A stretch of DNA of 64,000 nucleotides. Source: an uncultured Paracoccaceae bacterium (GTDB lineage: Bacteria; Pseudomonadota; Alphaproteobacteria; Rhodobacterales; Rhodobacteraceae). A model generated the notes under the pieces. That model was given only the letters and a program-made list of their open reading frames with translations, was not told the origin of the DNA and did not search any database. Shown here in pieces: positions 27,094 through 36,025 of this stretch (within the stretch, counting starts at the first letter, position 1; the number at the start of each line of letters is the position of its first letter). Where the stretch lies: the NCBI GenBank assembly GCA_947488605.1, contig CANKZJ010000001.1:496001-560000 (forward strand), written 5' to 3'. The translations under genes were made by a program, and so were the position numbers.

Positions 27094-28122
27094 TTATTCG
27101 CAGACAGCCAAACCAGAAACGCCTTGGCAAAGAACGTCTTTTTCGATCCAACCTGCGTCCAGAACGAGGTTCAGGTTGTCTTGCGTCACTGGCTGTGGGG
27201 CCAGCAGCATGGATGTTACATCAACACCACCGGGTGATGTGAATGTCGCCGACCCTTCGATGTCGGACAGCATTGCGCCACCGGCCAATGCAACAGCGAT
27301 CTCGCCTGCGTTGCGGCCCAGTTCACGGCTGTCTTTCCATACGGAAACAGTCTGTGTGCCAAGTGCGACACGGTTCAACGCAGCATGGTCGCCGTCCTGA
27401 CCAGAAACAGGGATACCGTCCATGCCTTGCGCTGCAAGAGCTGCAACAACACCACCAGCCGTGCCGTCGTTGGATGCAACAACCGCATCAACTTCGTTGT
27501 TGGTCTGTGTCAGGATCTGCTCCATGTTGCGCTGCGCGTTGGATGGCTGCCAGCCGTCTGTATAGGCTTCGCCCACAACTGTGATTGCACCGCTGTCGAT
27601 CGCTGCCTGCAGCACCTCTTGCTGGCCGCCACGCAGGAAGTCAGAGTTCGGGTCTGTTGGTGAGCCTTTGATGAAGACATAGTTGCCTTCTGGCTGCTCG
27701 GCGAAGACGGCTGCTGCCTGCATACGGCCAACTTCAACGTTGTCGAATGTCAGATAGAACGCGCGTGAATCCTCAATCAGGCGGTCATAACCGATAACCG
27801 GGATGCCAGCGGCTTCGGCGGCATCAAGTGCCGGACCGATGGACGCGCCGTCTTGGGCGAGAATGATCAGCGCATCAACGCCTTGTGTGATCAGGCTTTC
27901 AACGTCTGCCAACTGCTTTGTCGCAGAAGATTGCGCATCTGCGGACAGATACTTTGCACCAGCTGCGTCAAGTGCGCCAAGCATGGCAGCTTCGTCAGTT
28001 TTCCAACGCTCTTCCTGAAAGTCAGACCAGCTCACACCAACTGTGACGCCGTGACCGTCTGCGAATGCAGCAGAGCTGAAACCAGCGACAACAACGGCCG
28101 CTGCGATAATCGATTTATGCAT
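27094..28122 (-). CDS. xylF: D-xylose-binding periplasmic protein
   Basis: A 342-residue type I periplasmic sugar-binding protein. Signal peptide cleavage is expected after AAFA near residue 21. Family motifs include GVSWSDFQEERWKTDEAAM, DALIILAQDGASIGPAL and VSGQDGDHAALNRVALGTQ, with the conserved binding-pocket residues Trp/Arg/Asp of XylF-like proteins (SDFQEERW, QDGD). It is the first gene of the xylose operon and diverges from the ROK regulator across 207 bases. Confidence 0.95.
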   Translation of the reverse strand: MHKSIIAAAVVVAGFSSAAFADGHGVTVGVSWSDFQEERWKTDEAAMLGALDAAGAKYLSADAQSSATKQLADVESLITQGVDALIILAQDGASIGPALDAAEAAGIPVIGYDRLIEDSRAFYLTFDNVEVGRMQAAAVFAEQPEGNYVFIKGSPTDPNSDFLRGGQQEVLQAAIDSGAITVVGEAYTDGWQPSNAQRNMEQILTQTNNEVDAVVASNDGTAGGVVAALAAQGMDGIPVSGQDGDHAALNRVALGTQTVSVWKDSRELGRNAGEIAVALAGGAMLSDIEGSATFTSPGGVDVTSMLLAPQPVTQDNLNLVLDAGWIEKDVLCQGVSGLAVCE

Positions 28123-28205
28123 GTTTTCCTCCCATAGTGTGCCCCATGCACGGGGCGTGGGCCATTTGACCCTACGTTCGCTAGCATGACTTATTAATTT
28201 CAGTT

Positions 28206-28223
28206 GTCAAAATAAAAATTGAC
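28206..28223. promoter_or_regulatory. Inverted repeat and -35-like element between xylF and the ROK gene
   Basis: GTCAA (28206-28210) and TTGAC (28219-28223) form an inverted repeat with an AT-only eight-base centre. On the minus strand the left arm gives TTGACA, a consensus -35, with CATGCT 16 bases further as a weak -10 for xylF. This is a candidate operator for the ROK repressor; no experimental basis. Confidence 0.4.
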
Positions 28224-28329
28224 CCGAAAAGCAGAAAAACCGCTTCTTAATTGCTGGAATATTGGGCATTCTGAAAAATCTCGGGAAAATAAGCTTGAAT
28301 TCCGCCCGCATTACTTCAAGGCTTGAACT

Positions 28330-29595
28330 ATGTACGATGTTATAGATGATCAAAACGACGAATCGGGCACTGTGTCAGGCTGCGGGCCATTGTTGTCGAC
28401 AGACGCGCCCGAGGCCAAGCCTCTGCGCCAACAGGTGTTCGAACACGTTCGCGCAACCGGTCGTGCAGCACGAACCGATGTGACGCGCGCACTTAACATC
28501 AGTGCAGGATCCGCCACGACACTGACCGCTGATCTGATTTTGGCAGGGTTGCTGCGGGAAGTCGAAGGACTGCCACGTGAAAGCGGGCGCGGACGCCCGC
28601 CCGTAGCACTCGAGGTCGTGCCAGAAGCACGCTATGTTATCGGCATCAAGCTCTCTGCTGAGACCCATTCCGCAGTACTTTCCAACTTTGCCGGGCTTCC
28701 GGTTGCAGACGCGACCCTGCCCTCGACTGCCGGACGCAAATCACTCGACACGCTTCTTGAAGAAATCGATGTTCTAATAGACTTGGCCCTCAAGAAGGCT
28801 GGCAAGGCATTGCCCGACATCTCAGCTGTTGGGATCGGCATCCCCGGTATCGTGGATCATGACACCGGAACCGTTACATGGTCACCATTTCTGAAGGACA
28901 CCGAAGTTGATTTGCGCGGCGCTTTTGTGGCGCGTTTTGGCGTACCCGTCTATCTGGACAACGACACTAATGTGCTGAGCCTTGCGGAATTATGGTTCGG
29001 TGCTGGGCGCTCAATCTCCGACTTTGCAGTTGTCACGATCGAAAATGGCGTCGGTATGGGACTTGTGCTTGATAACCGCCTCTTCCGTGGCGCGCGTGGA
29101 ATGGGGTTGGAGTTAGGACATACGAAGGTTCAGTTGGATGGCGCTTTATGCCGTTGCGGGCAGCGTGGCTGTCTTGAAGCCTATTTGGCCGACTATGCGC
29201 TTGCACGTGAGGCCGCCACAGCGCTTGACCGCAACCCACGCACCGCGCAGAGCCCATATGTGATGCTTGATGCACTGTTTGAGCAGGCAAAATCCGGCAA
29301 CGAGGCCGCACGCACTATTTTTCGGCGCGCGGGGCGATATCTGTCGCTTGGTCTGTCTAATGTCATCCAGCTTTTTGACCCTGGTCTGATCATTCTGTCG
29401 GGTGAACGCATGCAATACGACTTTCTCTATTCCGATGAAGTGCTTTCAGAAATGGCGAAGCTCACTCTCAGCGATGGGCGCACGCCTTGTAAGGTCGAAG
29501 TGCACGCTTGGGGTGGTATGATCTGGGCAAGAGGCGCAACAGCGCTGGCTTTGGCTGCCGTGACTGATAGCGCCTTGGGCGATACACGCGCATGA
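28330..29595 (+). CDS. ROK family transcriptional repressor of xylose genes
   Basis: A 421-residue regulator of the NagC/XylR ROK family. The N-terminal part (about residues 35-85) is a winged helix (RAARTDVTRALNISAGSATTLTADL), followed by the ROK sugar-kinase-like domain from about residue 97. The zinc motif CRCGQRGCLEAY and GHTKVQLDG are intact, and GVGMGLVLDN is present. It diverges from xylF, so by position it is a xylose-responsive repressor of xylFHGBA. Its stop overlaps the start of a CRTAC1 gene by four bases. Confidence 0.92.
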   Translation: MYDVIDDQNDESGTVSGCGPLLSTDAPEAKPLRQQVFEHVRATGRAARTDVTRALNISAGSATTLTADLILAGLLREVEGLPRESGRGRPPVALEVVPEARYVIGIKLSAETHSAVLSNFAGLPVADATLPSTAGRKSLDTLLEEIDVLIDLALKKAGKALPDISAVGIGIPGIVDHDTGTVTWSPFLKDTEVDLRGAFVARFGVPVYLDNDTNVLSLAELWFGAGRSISDFAVVTIENGVGMGLVLDNRLFRGARGMGLELGHTKVQLDGALCRCGQRGCLEAYLADYALAREAATALDRNPRTAQSPYVMLDALFEQAKSGNEAARTIFRRAGRYLSLGLSNVIQLFDPGLIILSGERMQYDFLYSDEVLSEMAKLTLSDGRTPCKVEVHAWGGMIWARGATALALAAVTDSALGDTRA

Positions 29596-31058
29596 TCCGT
29601 TATCTGCCGGTCTTGTTTTTGGCGACTTCTGTGCTTGCCGATCCGATGTTCGAAGACAGATCAGACGCCTTGCCAGAACATATTTATGGTGGCGGTTGGG
29701 AGCATTTTGTCGGCGGCGGTGTCGCTGTTTTTGACTGCAACGGTGATGCCCTGCCCGACATCTTTGCAGCCGGTGGTGCGAACCCTGCGCAAATGTTCCG
29801 CAATGCGGGTGACTTTCAATTTCAGTCCGTTGACATCAGCGCGATAATGCATGTCACAGGAGCATATCCGCTGGATATCAATGCGGATGGCAATATGGAT
29901 CTCTTTGTTCTCCGTGTTGGTCGAAACCAGATATTGCTGGGCGATGGGGACTGTACGTTCTCAGCAGGGCCTCCTCTGCCAATAGAAGATAAGTGGTCCA
30001 CGGCATTCACGGCGTGGTGGGAAGATGACGCAGCACCGGTTATGGCTGTGGGGAATTATGTCGATCGCGCCAATCCCGAGGGGCCTTTTGAGGCCTGTGA
30101 TGACAACGAAATCCTGCGCCCGACACCTGAGGGCTATCAAAGCACTGCTTTGACTCCAGGGTTTTGCCCGCTTTCGCTATTGGCAGCACGTGATGCGCGG
30201 GACCGCCCGACTTTGCGTCTATCCAACGACCGCCACTACTATGTGCGCGGCGGATACGAGCAGATGTGGGATATTGAAGACCGACGCTTTCTTGGCCCAC
30301 TAGATGGCTGGCAGACTGTATCGCTTTGGGGCATGGGGATCGCCAGCCGTGATCTGACCGGGGATGGCCTTGACGAGGTCATGCTGACCTCGATGGGGGA
30401 TCAACTGATGCAGATCGCGCAGGAAGACGGCACCTATAGCCGCGCTCCATTCACCATCGGAACCTACGCGCAGCGTCCACATACCGGTGATGATGGCAGG
30501 CCGTCGACGGGTTGGCATGCGGAATTTGCTGATGTCGATAATGATGGCCTAGCCGACTTGTTTATTGCGAAGGGTAATGTCGACCAGATGCCCGGTTTGG
30601 CGATCAAGGACCCCAATAACCTGTTGATGCAAAACGCAGATGGCACATTTACCGAACATGCCGCCACCGCTGGCGTGGCCACCAAAGAGAGGTCACGCGG
30701 GGCTGCCATGGCCGATTTCGATGGCGACGGTTTGCTTGACCTTGTTGTCATGAACAGGCGTGCGCGCGTTGAACTTTACCGCAATGTCACGCAAGGCAGT
30801 GGCAATTGGCTTGGCGTGTCCTTGGTACAGCCCGGCGGCAACCGGAACGCCATTGGGGCGGTCGTCGAGGTGCAAACCGGGGATAGCTCTCAAAGACAAC
30901 ATCTCACAATCGGTGGCGGGCATGCGGGCGGCAAAGCGGTGCCGCTTCATTTTGGTCTGGCGGGTGCGGAACAGGCGACGGTGCGGGTCACTTGGCCGGA
31001 TGGCACGATGTCCTCGCAAGAGGTCGCCGCCAATCAGACAATCATTATTTCCCGCTAG
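29592..31058 (+). CDS. CRTAC1 family protein (FG-GAP/VCBS repeats plus ASPIC/UnbV)
   Basis: A 488-residue exported protein with a short signal peptide (ATSVLA-DP, about residue 16). It contains FG-GAP-like beta-propeller repeats with calcium-type loops: DCNGDALPD, DINADGNMD, DLTGDGLDE, DVDNDGLAD and DFDGDGLLD. The C-terminal 90 residues are an ASPIC/UnbV domain (NWLGVSLVQPGGNRNAIGAVVEV, ending in VTWPDGTMSSQEV). Such proteins are extracellular or periplasmic with poorly known roles. ATG overlaps the ROK stop by four bases, and its stop overlaps that of a convergent MauG-like gene by four bases. Confidence 0.88.
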   Translation: MIRYLPVLFLATSVLADPMFEDRSDALPEHIYGGGWEHFVGGGVAVFDCNGDALPDIFAAGGANPAQMFRNAGDFQFQSVDISAIMHVTGAYPLDINADGNMDLFVLRVGRNQILLGDGDCTFSAGPPLPIEDKWSTAFTAWWEDDAAPVMAVGNYVDRANPEGPFEACDDNEILRPTPEGYQSTALTPGFCPLSLLAARDARDRPTLRLSNDRHYYVRGGYEQMWDIEDRRFLGPLDGWQTVSLWGMGIASRDLTGDGLDEVMLTSMGDQLMQIAQEDGTYSRAPFTIGTYAQRPHTGDDGRPSTGWHAEFADVDNDGLADLFIAKGNVDQMPGLAIKDPNNLLMQNADGTFTEHAATAGVATKERSRGAAMADFDGDGLLDLVVMNRRARVELYRNVTQGSGNWLGVSLVQPGGNRNAIGAVVEVQTGDSSQRQHLTIGGGHAGGKAVPLHFGLAGAEQATVRVTWPDGTMSSQEVAANQTIIISR

Positions 31059-32368
31059 CGGGGTTGATCAATCGGCAAACCGCTTGGCACGGTATCGGGA
31101 ATGCCCAACCGCCCTTCGATAGCGGCGGGATCGGTCAAAGCGTCAAGGAAAGCAACCAAAGCGGTGATCTGCGCATCGCTCACTTGTGGCGGTGTATAGC
31201 GCACAGCGGCGGCGATTGCGTCACGCTCGAACAACCCGCGCGCATCATCGACGGGCAACTGCGGCAGCAAAGCCGCCGAGATATCGTAAGTCTGCAAATA
31301 GGTGACCGGATCAAGATGCGCCTGCACAAAAGCCCGCAAATCCGCATGTGCACCCGCATGACCATATGGGCCCGTTAACGCCACATTGCGCAATGACGGG
31401 GTGCGAAAAGCGTATAAATCTTCGGCATTGCCAGTCACCCGAAAACGCCCTTCGTCGCGTGCATGGCTTTCAAACCGGGCCGCTTTGCCGGGGCCAATTT
31501 GTGGGGCGCCCATCGCATGAAACTGATGATCGGTCAGGAACGGCCCACTATGGCAAGACGCACAGCCCGCCACGCCATAGAAGAGTTCCATGCCGTCCGC
31601 AGCAAGCGTAGGCAAGGTCGCCTCACCGCGCAGCACTGCATCAAATGGCGCATTGTCGGACCGCCATTCAGATGCCATGAAAGCCGCGATGGCATTGGAA
31701 ATATCGGCAAAAGTGATCTGTTCCGGCGTATCGATATGATCGTAGGTTGCTACGAAATCTTGCGCATAAGCGGGGATCGCGCTGACGCGCTGCGCAATGA
31801 TATTCCATGCACCGCCCTGCCCTGTGATCACGCCGCGCCGGACAGCTTCGCTTACATCGTTTTCACTGTAATGTCCGGCCATTTCGTCAGGACTGAGCAC
31901 GGGAAACATCGTTTGTGCCGACAACAATGACGCAAAACCGGTAACCATATCCGCGTCAAGTGGTGTGCGCAGTCCGCCGGGGCGTGTCGGGTCCACCTCA
32001 ATCCGTCCATCGTGAAACAGGACGGTGAATTCATGGGCTCCAAGGTTGAACAACGCGGGTGCGTTACGTGGAATGCGCTGTTCGGGCATGTTATCCGGGT
32101 CAGCCGTGCGATCCGGGCCAAGCCCTATTCCGCCATCTCCAAGCCCCAACGACAAACCGTCCCCAGTGCCAAAGACCGGATGGTGGCAGGTGCCGCAGGA
32201 CACGTTGCGATTGCCCGATAAGATCGGATCGTAGAACAGCAACTGACCTAGGCGCGCCTCGATTTCATCGACCGGGGCAAAATCTGCGTCCGTCAAAGGT
32301 GCAGGCAAGCTTTGCGCCAAAGCACCTTGCCCCATTATGATCAAAGCTCCTGCTAGACGTACCATCAT
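31055..32368 (-). CDS. MauG/cytochrome c peroxidase-like dihaem protein (second copy)
   Basis: About 437 residues. The frame is open from 32422, but ATG 32368 (with a second ATG at 32365) begins a signal peptide ending GALA-QS. Two haem sites are visible: CGTCH (about 58-62) and CASCH in the second domain. RLGQLLFYDPILSGNRNVSCGTCHH and FRTPSLRNVALTGPYGHAGAH closely match the protein at 17542-18834, so the two are paralogues. It converges on the CRTAC1 gene with a four-base overlap (CTAG), and the two may serve a common periplasmic process. Confidence 0.87.
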   Translation of the reverse strand: MMVRLAGALIIMGQGALAQSLPAPLTDADFAPVDEIEARLGQLLFYDPILSGNRNVSCGTCHHPVFGTGDGLSLGLGDGGIGLGPDRTADPDNMPEQRIPRNAPALFNLGAHEFTVLFHDGRIEVDPTRPGGLRTPLDADMVTGFASLLSAQTMFPVLSPDEMAGHYSENDVSEAVRRGVITGQGGAWNIIAQRVSAIPAYAQDFVATYDHIDTPEQITFADISNAIAAFMASEWRSDNAPFDAVLRGEATLPTLAADGMELFYGVAGCASCHSGPFLTDHQFHAMGAPQIGPGKAARFESHARDEGRFRVTGNAEDLYAFRTPSLRNVALTGPYGHAGAHADLRAFVQAHLDPVTYLQTYDISAALLPQLPVDDARGLFERDAIAAAVRYTPPQVSDAQITALVAFLDALTDPAAIEGRLGIPDTVPSGLPIDQPR

Positions 32369-32432
32369 CGACCACTCACCCGTTCCTTGGCAAATGGTTA
32401 GCATGGATCGGGCTGCGCACAAGTGCGACGGA

Positions 32433-33713
32433 TTATTCCATATGTTTGCGGATACGGTTCACCATGTACCAAACCAAACCTAGCACGATTGGCGTCGCAA
32501 TTGCCGCCATCGTGACCTTGCCGACACCAAAGGAATCCTCCAACGGGCCGGTCATATTCAGCACCAAATTGACCGCGTAATAACTGATTGCAACAACAGA
32601 CAAACCTTCGACAGTGCGTTGTAGACGAAGCTGGAGGTCAGCCCGTTTATCCATGCTAGTCAGCAATTCCTGGTTTTGAGCAGAGCGTTCAACGTCGACC
32701 CGCGTCCGCAACAAATCACCTGCGCGCAGCGCGCGATCAGACATCGCTTGCAGCCGCCCTTGCGTTGACTTGACCGTCCGCATTGCAGGATCAAACCGGC
32801 GCATCATGAATTCGCCAAACGTCTGTCTTTGCGCGAAACGGTCCTCTCGCAACACCAGAATGCGTTGGTTTACGATCGTCTCGTAAGCTCCTGTTGCGCC
32901 GAACCGAAATGACGATTGCGCGATGGTATTTTCGATCTCGGCCGAGACAGCAAGCAACTTATCCAGAACTTGCGCTGGATCTGCTTCTGCACCGCGCATA
33001 TCCTCAAGCAAACTGGTCAGGCGCATATCAAATTCACCCATCTTCGACCCCAGATCACGTGCGCGGTAAAGCCCAAGCATCGACATCGCCTTATAGGTTT
33101 CAATCTCGCACAAGCGCTGCACAACGCGGCCAACCCTGCGGTTCCCCACTTTAGGTCGTGCAAAAACGGCGAAACGCATGTGCCCTGTCGGATCGATCCG
33201 AAAATCCCCAGCCACGACCAAGTCGTTGCCAACCACCCGGCTGATTGCAAGGCTTTCTGGCACAAACCATTCTTCGGCCTTCTCGATGATGCCGTCGTCA
33301 CCATCCGCAACTTCAATACGGATCAAAGCGGATGTGACCCGTGTTCCGGGCGCCGTTTCCAGCCAGTCTTGCGGGAAAACGCCGAAGGTAGCGGCATCAA
33401 ACGGACGGTCTGCCAAGCCTTCGCCGAAAATCGTGTAGGTTACGAATTCGGTATGGCTTTCCCACTTCAGGTCATGTTTCCCGATTTTACCAAAGTAGTG
33501 CGTCGCATCTGGCTGCGGATGTTGCGCGCCAAAACGATCAAGCAATGCAATCAGATGTGCGCGATCCGCCTCACGATCACGGCCCGCCGCGTTTTCGGCA
33601 GGCTTGATTGCAAGGTAGGCGGCACGGCTAGGCGCATCGACGGCCGGGAACGGGCGCGCATGCAATTCATTCGCCATCGCATAGCGTAAGGGATGATCTT
33701 CAATGGGGGGCAT
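32433..33713 (-). CDS. DUF3422 family membrane-anchored protein
   Basis: A DUF3422 protein of about 426 residues. The frame is open from TTG 33776, but the family N-terminus (MPPIEDHPLRYAMANELHARPFP) starts at ATG 33713; ATG 33740 is another option. Conserved segments include HYFGKIGKHDLKWESHTEFVTYT and RVGRVVQRLCEIETYKAM. The C-terminal end carries two hydrophobic segments (about residues 360-382 and 395-415), giving a tail-anchored topology after a coiled-coil-like region rich in Arg and Gln. Function is unknown. Confidence 0.88.
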   Translation of the reverse strand: MPPIEDHPLRYAMANELHARPFPAVDAPSRAAYLAIKPAENAAGRDREADRAHLIALLDRFGAQHPQPDATHYFGKIGKHDLKWESHTEFVTYTIFGEGLADRPFDAATFGVFPQDWLETAPGTRVTSALIRIEVADGDDGIIEKAEEWFVPESLAISRVVGNDLVVAGDFRIDPTGHMRFAVFARPKVGNRRVGRVVQRLCEIETYKAMSMLGLYRARDLGSKMGEFDMRLTSLLEDMRGAEADPAQVLDKLLAVSAEIENTIAQSSFRFGATGAYETIVNQRILVLREDRFAQRQTFGEFMMRRFDPAMRTVKSTQGRLQAMSDRALRAGDLLRTRVDVERSAQNQELLTSMDKRADLQLRLQRTVEGLSVVAISYYAVNLVLNMTGPLEDSFGVGKVTMAAIATPIVLGLVWYMVNRIRKHME

Positions 33714-33839
33714 TGCTGCGCCTTTGCTAGTAGCTTTCATAGGCAAACTAACGGTGTTTCGACGCATGTAAACCAAAAATGTGTTAATTTATAAAGAGTT
33801 ACCGGCGTACAAACGTATACCGTACGCCGGTCGCTGTTC

Positions 33840-35012
33840 TTAAATTACAACCACATCCAGTGGCGGAAAGCCGTTAAAGCAGACAGATGAATAGGTTGAC
33901 GTATACGCACCAGTATTGCGGATCAGCACGCGGTCACCTGATTTCAGGGTCAATGGCATCGACACCGGCCGCTTTTCATAAAGCACATCCGCACTGTCAC
34001 AGCTTGGCCCCGCCAAAACGCACGGTCCCATTGGGTCGGCATCTCGCGCGGTTTGAAACTGGTAGCGGATTGCTTCTCCTTCGGTTTCCGCGAGACCTGA
34101 AAAACGGCCAATATCAAGATAGACCCAGCGATGCAGATCACGCTCGGATTTGCGGCTGACAAGCATCACTTCGGCAACGATCAGTCCGGCCTCGGCCACC
34201 ATGCCGCGGCCCGGTTCGGCCATGATTTTGGCCACGTTCGGAAAACGCGCTTCGACCAAGGCTATGACCTGTGCGGCGTACTGCGTCGGCGCCTCGATTT
34301 CTTCACCGTAGAAAGCGGGGAATCCACCGCCGATGTTGAGCAAGCTCAATTCATGGCCAGCGGTATGGGCAGCGGCCCAGATTTCTGCAAAAACGTCCAA
34401 AGTCGGCGCCCACATGGCGGCTTGGCGTGTTTGAGACCCGACGTGGAAGGAGAAACCAACCGGGTTCAAACCCAATGCTTTGGCTTGATCCAACAACGAC
34501 AGCGCCATGACACGGTCGCAACCAAACTTGCGCGACAAAGGCCAATCGGCCTGTGATAACTCTACAATCAGACGGATGTAGACGGACGCGCCCGGCGCAT
34601 GGATTGCAATTTTTTCCAGTTCTTCCTGTGCATCAGCGGCAAATAGCCGGATGCCTTGATCATAAGCCCATGCAATATCCGGAGCACGTTTGACAGTATT
34701 GCCAAATGAGATGTCCGAAGGCTCGGCCCCCTCTTCAAGGCAAAGTGCGATTTCCGCTTTAGATGCGGCATCAAAATGCGATCCCAAATCGACCAAGCGC
34801 GCGATGATCTGGCGTGCGGGGTTTGCTTTGACGGCATAATGGATGTCTGCGCGACCCAATCCAGCTTTCAATGCGCGATACTGTGTGGCCACGCGATCAA
34901 GGTCCATCACAAGGGTCGGACGATCAAATTGGCGCGCCGCAACAAAGCGGTCCAAGCGTGATTGGGGTTCAACAATTGGGAACGCCACATCGGGCGAAAA
35001 GTGCATCGTCAT
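33840..35012 (-). CDS. Ornithine/diaminopimelate-type PLP decarboxylase (ornithine decarboxylase)
   Basis: A 390-residue fold-III PLP decarboxylase, most like eukaryote-type ornithine decarboxylase, making putrescine. The PLP lysine is Lys62 in YAVKANP. FHVGSQ, the phosphate-binding glycine stretch NIGGGFP, MAEPGRG and the catalytic Cys in GPSCDSADVLYE are present. ATG 35012 is supported by GGAG seven bases upstream. It is preceded on the same strand by a 35-codon Arg-rich open frame and a hairpin that look like a translational control leader. Ornithine rather than lysine or DAP is inferred from family resemblance. Confidence 0.9.
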   Translation of the reverse strand: MTMHFSPDVAFPIVEPQSRLDRFVAARQFDRPTLVMDLDRVATQYRALKAGLGRADIHYAVKANPARQIIARLVDLGSHFDAASKAEIALCLEEGAEPSDISFGNTVKRAPDIAWAYDQGIRLFAADAQEELEKIAIHAPGASVYIRLIVELSQADWPLSRKFGCDRVMALSLLDQAKALGLNPVGFSFHVGSQTRQAAMWAPTLDVFAEIWAAAHTAGHELSLLNIGGGFPAFYGEEIEAPTQYAAQVIALVEARFPNVAKIMAEPGRGMVAEAGLIVAEVMLVSRKSERDLHRWVYLDIGRFSGLAETEGEAIRYQFQTARDADPMGPCVLAGPSCDSADVLYEKRPVSMPLTLKSGDRVLIRNTGAYTSTYSSVCFNGFPPLDVVVI

Positions 35013-35039
35013 TGGTCATCTCCAAAAGACCCGGCCATA

Positions 35040-35053
35040 ATGGGATTTCCCAT
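35040..35053 (-). promoter_or_regulatory. Hairpin between leader peptide and decarboxylase start
   Basis: ATGGG-ATTT-CCCAT forms a perfect short hairpin overlapping the last base of the leader stop codon and lying about 27 bases before the decarboxylase ATG. It could be part of an attenuator with alternative pairings. Confidence 0.45.
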
Positions 35054-35160
35054 CAAAGACCGCTCAGTTCCAAGGGAGACGTTACCGTCGCTACGTAAAC
35101 ACGTGTGCGTTGACTGATCACCGGCCAGAGGCGCGTGCGTTGGCGTCTATATTTGCGCAT
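35053..35160 (-). CDS. Candidate arginine-rich leader peptide of the ornithine decarboxylase gene
   Basis: A 35-codon frame, ATG 35160 to TGA 35053, ends 40 bases before the decarboxylase start. The peptide begins MRKYRRQRTRLWPVISQRTR and ends LELSGL; it has seven Arg and one Lys, most in the first 20 residues. A weak AGG lies five bases before the ATG. E. coli speF is controlled by an Arg/His-rich ornithine-sensing arrest peptide, and alphaproteobacterial decarboxylase genes of this family carry the structured speF leader RNA motif, so a similar role is proposed. It may instead be a stand-alone small basic protein. Confidence 0.5.
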   Translation of the reverse strand: MRKYRRQRTRLWPVISQRTRVYVATVTSPLELSGL

Positions 35161-35258
35161 AAGCGCCTGTTTGAGATTCGTTGCAAGAGGGAAAATGCAT
35201 CGAAACGAAAATGCATATGACCATGGACGAAACTGCATAACTCGCGGTAGGCAGTGCC

Positions 35259-35801
35259 ATGTCACGCGTGATCCTTCTTAACAAACCATTTGGTGTTCTG
35301 TCGCAGTTCACTGACGTCAAAAGCCCCACGCCACGCCCGACCCTGTCGGCCTTTGTTGATGTGCCGGATGTCTACCCTGCTGGCCGCTTGGACCGCGATA
35401 GCGAAGGGCTGTTGGTGTTGACCGATGACGGTAAACTGCAAGCGCGCATCGCTGATCCCAAGAACAAGATGAGCAAGACTTATCTGGTGCAGGTGGAAGG
35501 CGCGCCCACGGACAAGGACCTGCAAGGTCTACGTGATAGCGTGACGCTGAAAGACGGTCCGACCCGCCCAGCAAAGGTCCGGCTGATTGACCCGCCGCAA
35601 CTCTGGGACCGTGATCCGCCCGTGCGTTTTCGCAAATCCGTACCAGATGCTTGGATTGAGATCACACTCAGCGAAGGACGCAACCGGCAAGTCCGCCGTA
35701 TGACGGCCCACATCGGGTTCCCGACATTGCGGTTAGTGCGGTGGCGCATCGGCAACTGGACGCTGGATGGGATTGAAAGCGGCGCTTGGATCGCTGGCTA
35801 G
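35259..35801 (+). CDS. rluE: 23S rRNA pseudouridine synthase, RluE type
   Basis: A 180-residue RsuA/RluE family pseudouridine synthase lacking an S4 domain, as RluE does. RluE modifies U2457 of 23S rRNA. The catalytic Asp45 lies in [19 protein letters not shown], and the family motifs [11 protein letters not shown] and [23 protein letters not shown] are present. It diverges from the decarboxylase leader and precedes a tRNA-Leu gene on the other strand. Confidence 0.92.
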   Translation: MSRVILLNKPFGVLSQFTDVKSPTPRPTLSAFVDVPDVYPAGRLDRDSEGLLVLTDDGKLQARIADPKNKMSKTYLVQVEGAPTDKDLQGLRDSVTLKDGPTRPAKVRLIDPPQLWDRDPPVRFRKSVPDAWIEITLSEGRNRQVRRMTAHIGFPTLRLVRWRIGNWTLDGIESGAWIAG

Positions 35802-35832
35802 CTGGCGCTGCGTTCAAATACGGCCAAGCCAG

Positions 35833-35919
35833 TGGTGCGGTCGGGGGGACTCGAACCCCCACGAGTGTTACCTCACAGCGACCTCAACGCTGCGCGTCTA
35901 CCAATTCCGCCACGACCGC
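35833..35919 (-). tRNA. tRNA-Leu (anticodon GAG)
   Basis: Reading the minus strand gives an acceptor 5' GCGGTCG pairing with CGACCGC, D-arm with AATTGGTAGA, anticodon stem CAGCG/CGCTG enclosing loop TTGAGGT (anticodon GAG), a long class II variable arm, and T-loop GGTTCGAGTCC. Discriminator A and an encoded CCA follow (35833-35836). The long variable arm and anticodon identify leucine CUC/CUU decoding. Confidence 0.96.
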
Positions 35920-36025
35920 AAGTCTGTAAGCTGGTAGTCGCGGCACTCATAGACGAGGCCATTTGCGATGCCAAGAGGGAAATCACCCCCTTTTCATTGC
36001 GCAGAGGCAGGGGTACGCAAATGCC

